Below are positions 1-11,471 of a DNA stretch of 64,000 nucleotides, piece after piece. Source of the stretch: Notospermus geniculatus (taxonomy: Eukaryota > Nemertea > Pilidiophora > Heteronemertea > Lineidae); NCBI GenBank assembly GCA_002633025.1, contig NMRB01001147.1:137257-201256 (forward strand). The letters run 5' to 3'. Positions within the stretch are counted from its first letter, which is position 1. The number at the start of each line of letters is the position of its first letter. A program made the translations under genes and the position numbers. The notes beneath the pieces were generated by a model. The model searched no databases. It was not told the DNA's origin and saw only the letters and a program-made list of their open reading frames with translations.

Positions 1-379
1 AGGCCCTACACATATCTCACTACAAGTGTCCAAAAGTGGCAAACCACCTGCCACTTGATGTCTGGATTGGTTGTTAAAATCTGGCAAGTCTGGACACTTG
101 TAGTGAGCGTTAGAATGAACAGAACGCCGTTGTATGTACTTGCTCCCATCTTAGAAATTCTAACGTTATCGCTTTTACTATCTTTCAGGGAGAATGAAAA
201 CGTGAATGCTTTATCCCTACGAGAGATTTCAAGTATCATGGAAGATGGACACAGTATCGATAAAGGGTCACCGGAAGGAATTGGAACTCAGAGGTATTAG
301 GCCTATGACACAGTCTGACTCATGAAAAGAAGTTCAAGGAAGGAATACTGACAAAGGAAAGGATTGGAACTAGAGGTAT

Positions 380-499
380 TGGGCCATATGAATAAAGACT
401 GGCAAATGCTTTTACTTCAGATTTGTACAACATTTTCTAGTGCATTTGTATTGCAAAGTTCAGTAAAAGCATTTACTAGTCTTTATTCATACGACCCAT
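380..499. mobile_element. Hairpin MITE, family A (copy 1)
   Basis: The left end reads GGGCCATATGAATAAAGACT and the right end is its near-perfect reverse complement, so about 50 bases pair on each side. Two further loci carry the same sequence (16705-16829 and 58439-58641), which marks it as a dispersed non-autonomous foldback element. No coding capacity; the transposase class is not known. Confidence 0.75.
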
Positions 500-1110
500 T
501 ATGACATAGACTTAATGACAGTGTGACTCTTGACGGATTACAAAAGTTTCATGTTGATGTGAAACAATGGTTTAAATATTAATTCAAGGAGTCTATGAAG
601 GGATTGTATTTATAATAAGCAGCATCTCGAAAGGGTAACAACTGTACTTTGAAATAAACTTCCTAGAAAAGCAGCATAGTTTTTGATGATGCCCAACTTT
701 TTCTCAATTCTCTTCCCAACAGAATCCTCACGGAATTACGCCATATTCGAGATCTTCATAGGATTTCAGGTGTTTGAAGAACTAAGGATTACCCGTGACA
801 GACAGACAGACAGACAGACAAGCCAAAGGATACTGACTGAGATTTAAAGGAGTGAATCACTCAACGGATTCAATTACAAACTGAATACTACGGAACGAAC
901 TCCATCAGACCGAATTTATGGGAATATTGATTCAAGGATTAAGTTTTAAGGGAATGGCATAAGAGAAATTTTCGGTTGACAAGTTGATATTACAAGTTTG
1001 GATAAAATTTCAGTTTTACGCAGTCTTGTCATACGGAAGTGAAACTAGACTGGAGAAAAGTGGTGGTACCATTGCATTTGTGTATAGGATACAACGCTAA
1101 TCTGAAATAA

Positions 1111-1162
1111 AATACTTTATAACAGGAAGGATATACAATACTTTATAACAGGAAGGATATAC
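1111..1162 (+). repeat. 26-bp tandem duplication before the GPCR start
   Basis: Two identical 26-bp units lie head to tail at 1111-1136 and 1137-1162, each beginning AATACTTTATAACAGG. The second ends 17 bp before the GPCR ATG, so the duplication falls in its 5' UTR or proximal promoter. Confidence 0.9.
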
Positions 1163-1178
1163 ACTAAGTGGAGAAAGA

Positions 1179-2336
1179 ATGGCAGAGATCATGTATCTAA
1201 CATCACAGATAGATGTGATGGTGTTCCCGAATGGCACAGTAGCCAACCTGACAGAGCGAAACAACATCACTGAAATCGTCATCGAGAATGAACACCAGTT
1301 TTCAAAGGGCGCTTATCTTCGTAACCCTTCGACCATCATCCGTCTAATACTTTGTACTCTGTCCATTATTTTGAATTCACTCTCCTTAATAGTTGTTGCG
1401 AACATTCACGGGACGTACACGACACATCTACGGTTGATTATGAGCTTATGTATATCTGATACGTTAGTAAGTGTTGGCGTCCTGGCAAACATAATCATGG
1501 AATCTCACTTTTATAGCGTTTGTGTGGACCATCTGCTAAGCGCAGTCAACAGCACAGCTTTCGTAGTTTCATTATTAAATCTAAAGTGCATGGCTTTAGA
1601 CCACTATCTAGCAATAGTGCGTCCAATTCACTACCCGATTCAAATGACACGTCAACGAGCCATTTTCATCATCGTAATATTATGGATTTTCTCCTTTTTT
1701 GTTGGATTCTCCGAATTCTTTGTTGCGGTGCCGTATTACGGGAAATTCCAACACGAGAAGACGTTCTGCGACTTCATAAATTCGAGGGTATTCCCATACG
1801 AACCTGCGTACGTTATTTTTGTCATCGTAATCGTTAGTTTCATTCTGATGACGTTCATATACAGTCGGATTCTGCTTGAGATTCAACGACACAGAGAACG
1901 TGCCACAAACAATCCAGATCTACGCCGGAATCGCAAAGCTCTCATCACAACCATCATCATTCTTGGAACTTTTACCGTCTGCTGGGTGCCTCTTTGTCTA
2001 CTTAACATATCTGCCATCATCCAGGTGAAAGTTGACAGGGAAGCGATGGGTGCCAACATATATGTATGGGAAGGTGCCACACAATACTTGTTGAACCTCA
2101 TGCTGCTTAATGCCGTATTAGACCCGATTATATACGCAGTCAGGATGCGCGAGGTGCAGCGGTCGTACAATCGGTTGTCAAAACGTTGCTGCTGGAAGTG
2201 CATCAAAGATCAGCCAATCAGAAGCGAGGTACATACAGCAGTGAGTCTTCTCGATGGCCACTCACGTTCGACCTATCGTTTCTCTGATTCAACTCGAAGG
2301 TCAACTTATAATAATTACAGCGAGTCGATTCTTTAA
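1179..2336 (+). CDS. Intronless class A (rhodopsin-family) GPCR, orphan
   Basis: A 385-residue single-exon frame with seven hydrophobic segments, predicted to be a plasma-membrane G-protein-coupled receptor. The extracellular N-terminus (about 1-50) has N-glycosylation sequons at N18, N23 and N29. TM1 is near 51-76 (N66), TM2 carries D94 in CISD, and TM3 ends in DHY at 141-143 in place of DRY. TM6 has the CWVP motif at 268-271 and TM7 has DPIIY at 315-319. A cysteine cluster RCCWKC at 336-341 could be palmitoylated, followed by a Ser-rich tail. TM5 lacks the usual proline, and the cysteine at the top of TM3 is displaced to C115; both traits are known in the melanocortin/S1P/cannabinoid branch, but the ligand cannot be named. 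A second in-frame ATG at 1191 is an alternative start. Length is typical of the family. Confidence 0.87.
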   Translation: MAEIMYLTSQIDVMVFPNGTVANLTERNNITEIVIENEHQFSKGAYLRNPSTIIRLILCTLSIILNSLSLIVVANIHGTYTTHLRLIMSLCISDTLVSVGVLANIIMESHFYSVCVDHLLSAVNSTAFVVSLLNLKCMALDHYLAIVRPIHYPIQMTRQRAIFIIVILWIFSFFVGFSEFFVAVPYYGKFQHEKTFCDFINSRVFPYEPAYVIFVIVIVSFILMTFIYSRILLEIQRHRERATNNPDLRRNRKALITTIIILGTFTVCWVPLCLLNISAIIQVKVDREAMGANIYVWEGATQYLLNLMLLNAVLDPIIYAVRMREVQRSYNRLSKRCCWKCIKDQPIRSEVHTAVSLLDGHSRSTYRFSDSTRRSTYNNYSESIL

Positions 2337-2669
2337 ATGTTATTTTTCCCCAGTAAAGTATTTCTTGTTGCATGCTGATAAAGAAATCTGTAAAAACATA
2401 TTTTTATACGCAACGAAACAGCATAGTGTAGAGACTTTTCTGAGTTCCCAAACTTGATAATGTCATGTTACGTTCTTCAGCTCCTTGAGGCCAGTACATG
2501 TTAATAGTATTTCAACTAGCACTAGTATAGAAGAAGCGTAGGCTTTACTCTTATTTTCCCAGCTATATGGGCGATTCGTTACATAAAACGGAATGTAACA
2601 ACAGACCACACAGAAAATCTGCCTTGTTGAAGGGGGCAACGTCACCCATAACAAGGAAATTGGTCGAAT

Positions 2670-2818
2670 AAAGCGAGGTTCATTGGCACACACGGATCCT
2701 GTCCTTTTCAGTCCGTTTGCCCCTAGTTTTCCGGATACGACAACGCAAAAGAGTCAATTTGATAGATTTTTTACGGACCTGAATGGGACGAAGTCCGTGT
2801 GCCAATGAACCCCGCTTT
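2670..2818. mobile_element. Small foldback element with about 27-bp inverted ends
   Basis: The left end (AAGCGAGGTTCATTGGCACA) is matched in reverse complement by the right end around 2795-2818, with one or two mismatches. The interior is about 95 bp and non-coding. Single copy in this window. Confidence 0.65.
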
Positions 2819-3410
2819 AGACCGATCTAACTAGCTACAAAGCGACAGGCATCGGTCTAATAGGAAGTAGCCAAGGTCATACCCATCTATAAGAATACGA
2901 TCCACAAGAAGACACTCCCTATCGTGGAGGAGGTTTTCTGTGGGCCTTGCCATCCTTCCTAAATTTTTACTATCGTCCTATCAAATCATTCCGATCGCCT
3001 AAAAATAGGTAGGCCTAAACCATCATCCCTCAAAATATCTCCAGGACTGCATGCTTATCCCAGGGGATGGAAAATAATTGTCTCTAGAGCTATTAATGAC
3101 GGATCATGATGCTGTTTGATCCATATCATACTCAAGTCATCTATGTACATAGATTTCATGAGCTTGATTTTGTGCAGGCTGTTGGCCTATTATTGGTAAC
3201 GGGTCCGTTGAGCACAGTGCTGCCACACTGAAAACCGAACAGAACTAAAAGTTCATGTCTACTCGACAAAAAACAATAAGGAAACGATAGAAGAGACCTA
3301 CCTTTGAGACTTACCTACAGCTATTTTCGCCGGAAAAAAATCAACGATTTGACGCGAGGATAGAAATAACGCTTTCTTTTCTCCTCATAAAATGTCCACA
3401 TGCAAATTGT

Positions 3411-3745
3411 TTTCTCGGTCGTCTTTTGAACGAAACAGTCAGCGCATTAGTTGCGATGGCAAAATGAAGAGCAGAGCAGAGCGGAGCCCACAACAACCTC
3501 AAGGGGTTGGCAAAAGTTTTCTAAAACCAGTTGATAAAGGGGACATATGTCCTGCATTTTCGGTTGAATTACGTTTTTGTGTAGTGTGAAGTTAAAAAAT
3601 ATTTTTCCCGGTCGGCGTTTATCTCTCGGTCGGCTTTTGAAGGAAACAGTCATGCTGGCAAAAGTTTTCTAAAATCAGTTGATAAAGGGACACATATCCT
3701 GCATTTTCAGTTGAATTACGTTTTTGGGTGGTGTGAAGTTAGAGA
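3411..3745 (+). repeat. Imperfect tandem duplication
   Basis: The segment 3411-3592 (containing CTCGGTCGTCTTTTGAACG and GGCAAAAGTTTTCTAAAA) recurs in shortened form at 3628-3745 with roughly 85-90% identity by eye. It is not coding. Confidence 0.7.
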
Positions 3746-4575
3746 CACGAATGAACCGACTTCTTTGATCGAATTTTTCAGAATTATACCACGTTCAAGC
3801 TCACTCACTGGCAAAAGGTGGACGTCATGAAAACTTAATCAGAGGTACGTCCATCTATCCCATGATACTCTGCAGCTTGGGCGTCAAGGTCAATGTCAGC
3901 AACTAACCCGACACATCCTCTATTGAGGAAATGGAATACTAACTATATTGTTTCCATGGAAGTGTTTCATATTGTATACAGGGTGACTCAAAATAAATGC
4001 AGCCAAAACTGCAGAGTGAGAAAAACTCAACTGTTAAATTCTTGCTCTTCAAATGCAAACAGCTTAAAAACATCAAATGAGAAAAGTATTTTTTTGGCAG
4101 TTCTTTAATATCAACTTCAACTTCGTTCATGTATTTTATTTTGGTATCAACTAAAGTGATACGTCATTGACGTGCATTATACATAGGTATGCATTGTTTT
4201 GGTTCACCCCATGGTTCACCCTGCGGAAGTTCTTCCATTTTAGTACTGGTCATGCAAATTGATTATGGCAAAGAATACTAAATCAGCAATTTGCTTCACA
4301 TTGGCAAAGTATGATGCGTTAATTGACAGGCACCATGATTTTCCTCCCTCATGACTGGAAGCGGTTTTATTGCGATTTTTTTAAAAAAATCGACTGTGTG
4401 ATTGCATAGTTCACAACACGTTTTCTGCGAACTCAGTCAGTTACACTGAGGGTACCTTGATGGAAACTACAAAACTGGTCATCAACCTCTTTACCATCAT
4501 CATATTAATCACAACTGTTGTCAACATGTCACATTACACCTCACCTCACCTCACTTACCACCCCATGCTATCATC

Positions 4576-4682
4576 GGCCCGTATTCTAGAAGCCTCCTTA
4601 ACTCTAAGGTCCACTTTAAGCTTTTGTATTTTGCCCTGCAAACAATAGCTAAAGGTAAACCTTAGCTTCTAGAATACGGCCC
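4576..4682. mobile_element. Hairpin MITE, family D (copy 1)
   Basis: The ends read GGCCCGTATTCTAGAAGC and its reverse complement. The second copy lies at 59275-59389 in the opposite arrangement of inner sequence. The CTAAGGT inner motif is also shared in part by the related hairpin at 17810-17929. Confidence 0.75.
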
Positions 4683-6198
4683 TTGCTCTAAAGTGCTCGA
4701 AGTGGGATCAATGTGGGGTAGCAGTTTTTCAAGCAGAAGTCTATTCTATTAAAGATGGCAAACATCGATGGGTTGCCGGCCAACTCGGTTACTTTATAGC
4801 CCTACAACTGAGATGCCATGCACTGGTCGGCCAGGAGTAATGGTAATGGGTAAACCTACACTCTCCATCACCGTACACAAACGTTGCGTGCGGTGACGGA
4901 GGCCGGACCGAGCACTGAGAACCCTGATTTGCCTCAGGATGACTTGCCCCAGGCTTTTACAACTCTCCAACGACTACCAGGATTTTATTATGCCAGATAC
5001 AAATTTTTTTAGTTTAGCATCACTTCCCGCCTCAAATTTTCTTGCCGCCTCAATATTTTTTATTATAAATTTTTTTATTTTTTTTCCTCCTAGTTTTACC
5101 ATTTTAGCACAAACTCTGACGATCCTCAATAGGGCCATGACTTGTATTAGTACTGTTTGAAATAAAAACCTTTTGTTTTCAGTTCTAAAAGGTTTCTAGG
5201 CCAAATGGTTTGTTCCTAAGGGTTTGTATGGAAGTTGCTTGTATGGAAGCTGCAAAGCTTCAAATCTCTTTCGATGATCATACAATATATTTCAGTATGA
5301 AAATTAAAAACAAAAATTTAATAAACCCTCCTCACTTTTTAAAAGTATGACTGATGCTAAACTAAAGATTATTTTTATATGGCCTTAGTCAGAGCAGCAC
5401 TTGCTACCACGGATGAGGTTATTAACATTTGATTTACATCATTCTCCTTTGGTATCAATAATGGGTGAATAATTCCCGTTTTAGGTGTGCTCACCCGGCA
5501 TCCATTAGAACTGCTTCAGTGCTTCCATGATTCATTTCACGTCATGTATCACTGCATCACCAATCATCGTCACATCATCTGACATCATCATTAAATATTC
5601 TCCAACACTTCAAGCAACCAATAACACATCCTCCCACAGCAGGGTTTTGGCTTTGTTCCTCTTCATACGCAATGACGAGGAGCGAGACCAAGGCCCTGCA
5701 GTGGGAGGATGCCAACAATATCATTATCATCATCACCATCATCATTATCAAGGACACAGGCCAATAAGAGCCACTGAAAGATCGACAGACACACAGACGT
5801 ACACCTTGCAGAGATGTCTCCGCATCCTGAGGACAAGGGAAATTCTTTCAATGAAGATGTAGGGCCTACTCCCCGCGCCCTCCCCTTCAAGTGTTCTCAC
5901 ATCCATTCCGAGTCCATTTGCCAGACTCTAAACTTACTGTAGAACAGAAAATTTCTGACGTGTTCACAAGTAGTCAACGATCTGGCTTCCCGACTCAGCA
6001 GAAAATGAGGTCCAAGGAGGACGAAGCGATTAGATTCACAGTAGCCTTTTGCAGATGTAACTGCAGCAAGTTGCTTTGAAGCCAGCATGGCAGTTTGCAT
6101 GCAGCAGAGTTATCGACAGATAAAAACTGCGGATGGGAGGGATAATAAGTTACCTCATGTATGCAGCCATGTAGTGTTCAACCCTTTCAGTCAAGTTC

Positions 6199-6305
6199 GC
6201 ATTCATAAAACTACTTAAGTCTGAGTGTGACACTTATCCTTTGTTCAACACAAAAGATAAGTATCACACTTTGACTTAAGTATATTTTTATGAATATGGG
6301 CCCAG
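6199..6305. mobile_element. Hairpin MITE, family B (copy 1)
   Basis: Near-palindromic unit of about 107 bp: ATTCATAAAACTACTTAAGT on the left, its complement ending GAATATGGGCCC on the right, and the loop region TTTGTTCAACACAAAAGATA. This is the most frequent repeat family in the window, with nine copies. Confidence 0.85.
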
Positions 6306-6378
6306 GGCACTCGCTTTTTCTTGTCTTCTTGTGTCTCTGTTTTGTGTCATCATGGTTCATTGCTTTGCAAACACACCA

Positions 6379-6481
6379 GGGCCCATATTCATAAAACTAG
6401 TCTAAGTGTGACACTTGTCCTTTGTTCAACACAAAAGATAAGTATCACACTTTGACTTAAGTATGTTTATGAATGGACCCT
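6379..6481. mobile_element. Hairpin MITE, family B (copy 2)
   Basis: Same family as 6199-6305, starting GGGCCCATATTCATAAA and ending GTTTATGAATGGACCC. The two copies lie less than 80 bp apart. Confidence 0.85.
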
Positions 6482-6868
6482 GATGAAGCATTTTTTTGTA
6501 CTAATGACAAATGCAAGGCTTGGGCATGAATCCATCTTTATATTTCGTATGATATCAATGTTTCAGTTCTGCTTTCCATGTTGTCACACCCTTCAATGCA
6601 GGGATTCTTACATGTCTTACATCGCTCCTCTTCATCCACTCCCACTTCTTGTGTAGGCGTATGATGAGGAGTGAGACCAAAGCCCTGCTATGGGAGAATG
6701 ATGTTGTCACTTTTCTTCATACACTATTCATAAGATTCATTGGCCTCAGAAGACACTTTGCCAGAAAATCTTGCCTTCTTTTTGGGTGGGCGTGGGGTTT
6801 CTAATCCACTAGGCTATCTAAAAAGTGCTGTGATGTGGTACATAAACATGGTTCCTGCAGCTTTTTGG

Positions 6869-7245
6869 TGAGCAAAATTAAGGCCTTTTTAAGGCTTTTT
6901 AAGGCCAGTCCAGGAAAAATTTAAGGCCAAGTTGTCAGGAGTTTTCACGTAGGTTCTGCAACTTGCGGTGAATATTTTTTTCGCACAATGGTTTAGCACA
7001 GCCTGAAGGTTAGCGCTGGGAGTGGGATCCCGACTTTCACGACCGGGCAGTTTTCAATTGATATGAATAAAACATCATAAGGAAGGGGAAACGGTTTAAT
7101 GAAAATTCAAAACTGAAGCTAAATCAAATTTAAGGCCTTTTTAAGGCCACTGAGTGAAAAAATTCTATATTTAAGGCTTTTTAAGGCCTTAATTCTGAAA
7201 AACAAAAATTCATGACTTTTAATGCTTTTTAAGGATCCGTGGGAG
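6869..7245. repeat. AAGGCCTTTTTAAGG-rich repeat
   Basis: Blocks of TTTAAGGCCTTTTTAAGGC occur near 6872-6930 and again near 7130-7190, framed by GGTTCCTGCAG on the left and GGATCCGTGGGAG on the right. The internal motif is its own reverse complement over short stretches. It is probably a degenerate dispersed element. Confidence 0.5.
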
Positions 7246-9246
7246 CCCTGATAAAGCACTCACTTTGATACAACCAAAAATTTATAATTCAAAATTCAAA
7301 TTCGCTCGCTTATGAATTTTTGATACAACTGAATGCCTGGCTTGGCTCAAGAGCTATCAACGTTTTGAATTCGCCAAATTAGCTTCAATTGGTTTGAGTG
7401 AATTTGATTGTGTCATGATTTTTACGAAATCTACCTCAGGAAAATGTAGCAATTGATGGCTTTCAATCCTTTGAGTCAGTCGGAAGCTGTATTAAAGTGG
7501 GAGAGTGAAAAAATTAATGGCTGTCTGAAAACTACTGAGAGTTTCAAGCAGCGTGCTAATCAAAAATGACTGCAAGACTGCTGTTCTTTTTAATTTAATA
7601 AGTCTTATTAAAGCTCCCTGATGTTACAAGGCATTGGGTGAAGTTCCCTGCGTACCAATTGGTGGCCTGGATGCACATTTACCTGAAATGGTCCAGGAAC
7701 CATGTGCTCACCTGGGTTTGAATTTACCAGAAGAACAAATGTGATCCAGTCTGGAAAAACCCGCCCAAAGTCGCTGAACACCGCAGGGTTTAGGTTACAT
7801 AGGGAGTGTCATCACAATAAAAAGAGGACGGTCTGTTAGCACCAAATAAAGCCTTATCGATTGTGTATCATTAACAAAGGGCAGGTATGATCAAGGCCTG
7901 GGTTTTCACAGACCCGATCAGAAATGTGACCCAGTCTGGGACAACCAGGCACAAATCGCCAGCATGTGACAAGGTCCTTGACTACCCTGTTATGTCATTG
8001 CTGAAGAATAGCCTCTCTTTGTTACTGTAACAGCTGAATTGATTTCAGCCTTTGTGGGGTAACCACTGCTGTAACCATTAACCATTTCCTCCTGGGAGAC
8101 TTGTTCCTGGTTTTCCCAGATCAGGTCACAAATGACATTTATGTTAAAGTCAAAATGTTCCAGGGTCGTATGATCATCATGATCAAAATTTTGGCCAACA
8201 CATACATTATCGAGGGCATACATATTGCCGACGATGAGGAGGAGGGTGGACAACGACCAAGATGACGGACAAAGCAGTATCGTATAAGCTTGCCCCAGGT
8301 CGTAAGCTAACAAGTGGCACAGGTGCTGCAACATCACAAGTGCATCAGTGGTGCAACACTTTTTCATCTTCATGAGGCTCATTTCATGAATTGTGAAGGG
8401 GCTATCCAAGGTACCCTCAGTGTTTTGACTGACTGAGAATATTTTGAAGTGGGATTGATATATTTAAATTATGAAGTTTCTTACAAACGGTACTTAGTTG
8501 AATTCACATANTGTACCTAGACTAATTATTCTTTGTTTTTTCAACAGCTTTAATGTTATGGAATAATTTCAAATGTTCTTCTTCATAATCATGGATAACT
8601 CTGACAGTTGGAAAATTGCAAATAAATCTATGTGAAAAAATGACTCAATAATGTTTGTGACAATACTGTCATGCCATTGTTCTCCGTGTAAGTGAAGTAG
8701 GTACCATATTATTGTATCAGAGCCAAGAATGTTTATTTTTGGAAATTGATACCAATGGTTATGTTCACCTGTTGTTTGTAGTTGACCGTCTTAATACTAA
8801 CATTTGTCATGAAAATAGATAGTATATTGAAATGAAATATTGTGAAAATAAACTGTTGAATTCAATTAATCCCTGGTGTTACATTTTTAAAATTTTTTCG
8901 ACGGCTTGATCCATGAGAGGATGCATGCCATCCCAGAGCTTGGAAGAAGGCCGAAGATAGGTATTTGGAAATTGTCATTGATGCTTTTTTTGTGGGTCTG
9001 AATTTGACTTTTCTGTGTTCTGTTGTTTGTGAAAGATCCACTTTAGATAATCTAAAGTTGATCCACAAATCTACAACAAACATGTCTATGTTATTGTTGA
9101 ACATAGGCTTTGTTGCAGATTTTTTGCAATGGAGATGTCACTAAATCGGTACTTTGGGAACATCACTGGCTCCCAGACGAACGACGTTTTGAGTGGCACC
9201 TCGATCTAGCTCTGCTGACCAATTTCTTGCTAGTGACAGGATGCTC

Positions 9247-9372
9247 ACAAACAGAACTTCCAAGCTGTGGAACTGTCTGCCAGCAAATATCATGCACGCA
9301 GGCAGTCTCACTAATTTCAAGCTATTTCTCCAGACCTACTTGTTCCATAAGCATTTTATATGGTGGCTTTGA
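9247..9372 (+). mobile_element. LINE reverse-transcriptase C-terminal remnant (copy 1)
   Basis: The + frame reads KLWNCLPANIMHAGSLTNFK and then an FLQTYLF tail before a TGA at 9370. LWNxLP..I..A.S...FK is the characteristic end of non-LTR retrotransposon (LINE) reverse transcriptases. Only the last roughly 40 codons are recognisable, so this is a dead 3' fragment. It lies in the MLH1 intron after exon 6, on the opposite strand. Confidence 0.65.
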
Positions 9373-9556
9373 GGGACAACGCAAGTGAACAGATTCCAGG
9401 AACCTTTGGTATACCACAGCTGAACATACCTACATATTTTTACTCCACCTCTGGGTAAGTTACCTCAGCCAAGAAGACCAACTCACAACCAACAATACAG
9501 TGGGTGAGTGTCTCCGGACCATGCACCTGAGAGATAATCCCATGGGGGAATCTTAC

Positions 9557-11235
9557 CTTGCAACCGAAGCTCCAAAAATTGTCCTGATATTGTCCAAGAT
9601 AGTGGCATTAGGAGGAGTCCGGACATCAGCAGAGCTTTCACCGTGCTTCTTCAGGGTGAATCCTACCCCAGCATTATGTATAGCATATCTGCAGGCAAGA
9701 TGATCACAAAATACACAATCTTTAATTGGCATTTTACAAACAAAAGATTTTCTGCATTATATCAAACACACCTGGGTCCATATTCATAAACATACTTTTA
9801 AAGTCAAAGTGTGATATGTACAAATGTATCTTTTATGTTGAACAAAGGGTAAGTGTCACACTTAGACTTAAGTAGTTTTACGAATATGGGCCCTGGGTCC
9901 ATTCATAAATGTATTTAGTCAAACAAAGTGTCATACTTATCTTTTGTGTTGAACAAAGGATAAGTGTCACACTTAGACTTAAGTAGTTTTATGAATATGG
10001 GCACTGGGTCCATATTCATAAATGTATTTAGTTAAAGTGTCATACTTCTCTTTTGTGTTGAACAAAGGATAAGTGTCACACTTAGACTTGAGTAATTTTA
10101 TTAATGTGTGCCCTGAAGACAACAAACAGTGGTATGAATTCCACATCATAGGGTTGAGATCAACCATGCCTAGAGGTCTACATTATCGAGAAGTATGACA
10201 GTTCCGAAATTGTCAATACGGTAACACTTACCTGCTGACGACCTCTGTTATTTTCGCATGTTCCTCAGCTGGACTCCTCAGTGCCTTTCTCCTGGTGGGA
10301 ATATTGTAGAACAGATCCTCAACCTGACAAAGAAAAGATCAATGAACCCCAAATTTCGGCTGCTGCAATTCAAAGTAAATTTCTTCTGTAGGGAAGATAG
10401 GCCTACTACTTGCCAAAAGAAGAATCAACACAACATATCACTCAGGATGTCATGAGTATTCAGATCATAATTTGAATACAGTACCAACATTCCCAGCAAT
10501 AAGCAAGATACATTACTCAGAATTTAGGGACATAGGCCTACACCTTGTAATTTGAGTACCAACATTCCCAGCAATGAGCGAGACACAAAACTCAGAATTT
10601 AGGGATACATACCGTAATTTGAGTACCAACATTCCCAGCACACGGCTTGACTGGTGCTTTCAATTTGCCATCACTGTATGTCCCTCTGCAATGGATAGCA
10701 CATGATACTATTGGTAACATAATGGTCAAAATCATTCATAATACATGTAGCAGATGGATGAATGAAGAGTTCACTGAGAAAATGTATTTTTACTCTCTTC
10801 CTTTAATAACTGATATTTAGAGCTGGTTAATTTACCAAGATGAAAAGTAAACTAAATTACAGCACGCAAGAACTTCCAGGCCACTGTTTCATAAAGTGAC
10901 TTTAAGCTAATGGTACCTTTAACCAAATGGAAAATGCATTGAGTTAATGGTACCATTAGCTTAAAGTCACTTGATGAAACAGGCCCCAGGACTACAAACA
11001 GCACTTTGGAATATACATTGTATTCTTGTGAACAATTCACAAAAGTCAACCTACAAACTTACTTGTATGAACATTTTGCATCTGTTGACCTTGTTGTTAT
11101 GGTAACATGTGCCACGTGACTGATGCTGGCTAGAGCTTCCCCACGAAAGCCATATGTAGCAATTGAATTCAGATCCTCAAACTTCTGTAGTTTACTGGTA
11201 GTGAAACGCTCGCAAACTATTTCCATATCATCTTT
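9557..11235 (-). CDS. MLH1: Second copy of MLH1 exons 3-6 (assembly duplicate or dead tandem copy)
   Basis: Four exons on -, in transcription order 11235-11063 (173 bp), 10685-10613 (73), 10323-10232 (92) and 9688-9557 (132), match exons 3-6 of the copy at 11928-13773 in length, splice sites and reading frame. They encode the GHKL ATPase motif [12 protein letters not shown], the [10 protein letters not shown] strand, [14 protein letters not shown] and the segment ending FGASVAR. If both copies sat in one transcript, exon 6 (ending two bases into a codon) would have to join exon 3 (starting a codon), which breaks the frame. A functional double gene is therefore unlikely; an uncollapsed second haplotype is the simplest reading. 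Exons after number 6 are absent. Confidence 0.85.
9774..10113. mobile_element. Three adjacent hairpin MITEs of family B
   Basis: Units at 9774-9893, 9895-10003 and 10005-10113 follow each other head to tail, each starting GGGTCC and TTCATAAA and ending in a GAATATGGGC-type tail. The corresponding intron in the second block (12443-12665) has only two units, so copy number differs between the duplicates. Confidence 0.85.
10877..10988. mobile_element. Hairpin MITE, family H (copy in block 1)
   Basis: Palindromic unit with arms GTTTCATAAAGTGACTTTAA and its complement ending GATGAAACAGGCCCC. The same insertion is present at 13415-13526, so it predates divergence of the two blocks. Confidence 0.8.
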
Positions 11236-11362
11236 CTAAAAAGAATGCAGACAGGGAAAAGTATATATGAGGCAAAAAAATGAATGGCTTACAAAATTTG
11301 TGATCTCAACAGGTCAAAATACATTTCCACATGAAATTGCACATTTTGGAAATATTCAGGCC

Positions 11363-11471
11363 NNNNNNNNNNNNNNNNNNNNNNNNNNNNNNNNNNNNNN
11401 NNNNNNNNNNNNNNNNNNNNNNNNNNNNNNNNNNNNNNNNNNNNNNNNNNNNNNNNNNNNNNNNNNNNNNN
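11363..11471. other. Assembly gap (109 N)
   Basis: A run of N separating the two MLH1-containing blocks. Its length need not be the true distance. Confidence 0.99.

Larger units (their letters stand above)
1..1178. other. Gene-free stretch upstream of the GPCR
   Basis: No open frame here looks coding. The stretch holds a hairpin element at 380-499, a short (gaca)n run near 800-820 and a 26-bp tandem duplication at 1111-1162 just upstream of the GPCR start. It probably contains the GPCR promoter, but no core promoter motif is convincing. Confidence 0.6.
2337..9556. other. Long gene-poor stretch between GPCR and MLH1 exons
   Basis: No exon of a known gene was recognised on either strand; MLH1 exons beyond the sixth were looked for and not found. 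Contents are the GPCR 3' UTR (possible AATAAA near 2667), foldback elements, an imperfect duplication at 3411-3745, AAGGCCTTTTT-rich repeat at 6869-7245 and a LINE remnant near 9247. A 139-codon frame on - at 7990-8409 has no recognisable homology or codon signature and is not called a gene. Confidence 0.55.
9102..11362 (+). repeat. Large duplicated block, copy 1 (left of the N gap)
   Basis: This 2.26-kb block matches 11472-14179 almost base for base apart from insertions. Copy 2 begins exactly at the right edge of the N gap, and copy 1 ends exactly at its left edge. That geometry is what an assembler produces when two alleles of a polymorphic locus are placed in series, although a true tandem duplication cannot be excluded from sequence alone. 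Confidence 0.9.

Noticed and set aside
3979-4220. Complete mariner-like element with CAGGGTGACTCAAAA end
   Set aside because: The left end looks right and GGTTCACCCTG lies to the right, but the inverted ends do not match well enough to fix boundaries.
7990-8409. 139-codon open frame on -
   Set aside because: No recognisable domain, no plausible splice partners, and composition like the surrounding non-coding DNA; too little to call a gene.
8862-9104. 80-codon open frame on - as a further MLH1 exon
   Set aside because: Sequence does not resemble any part of MLH1 and lacks matching splice phases.
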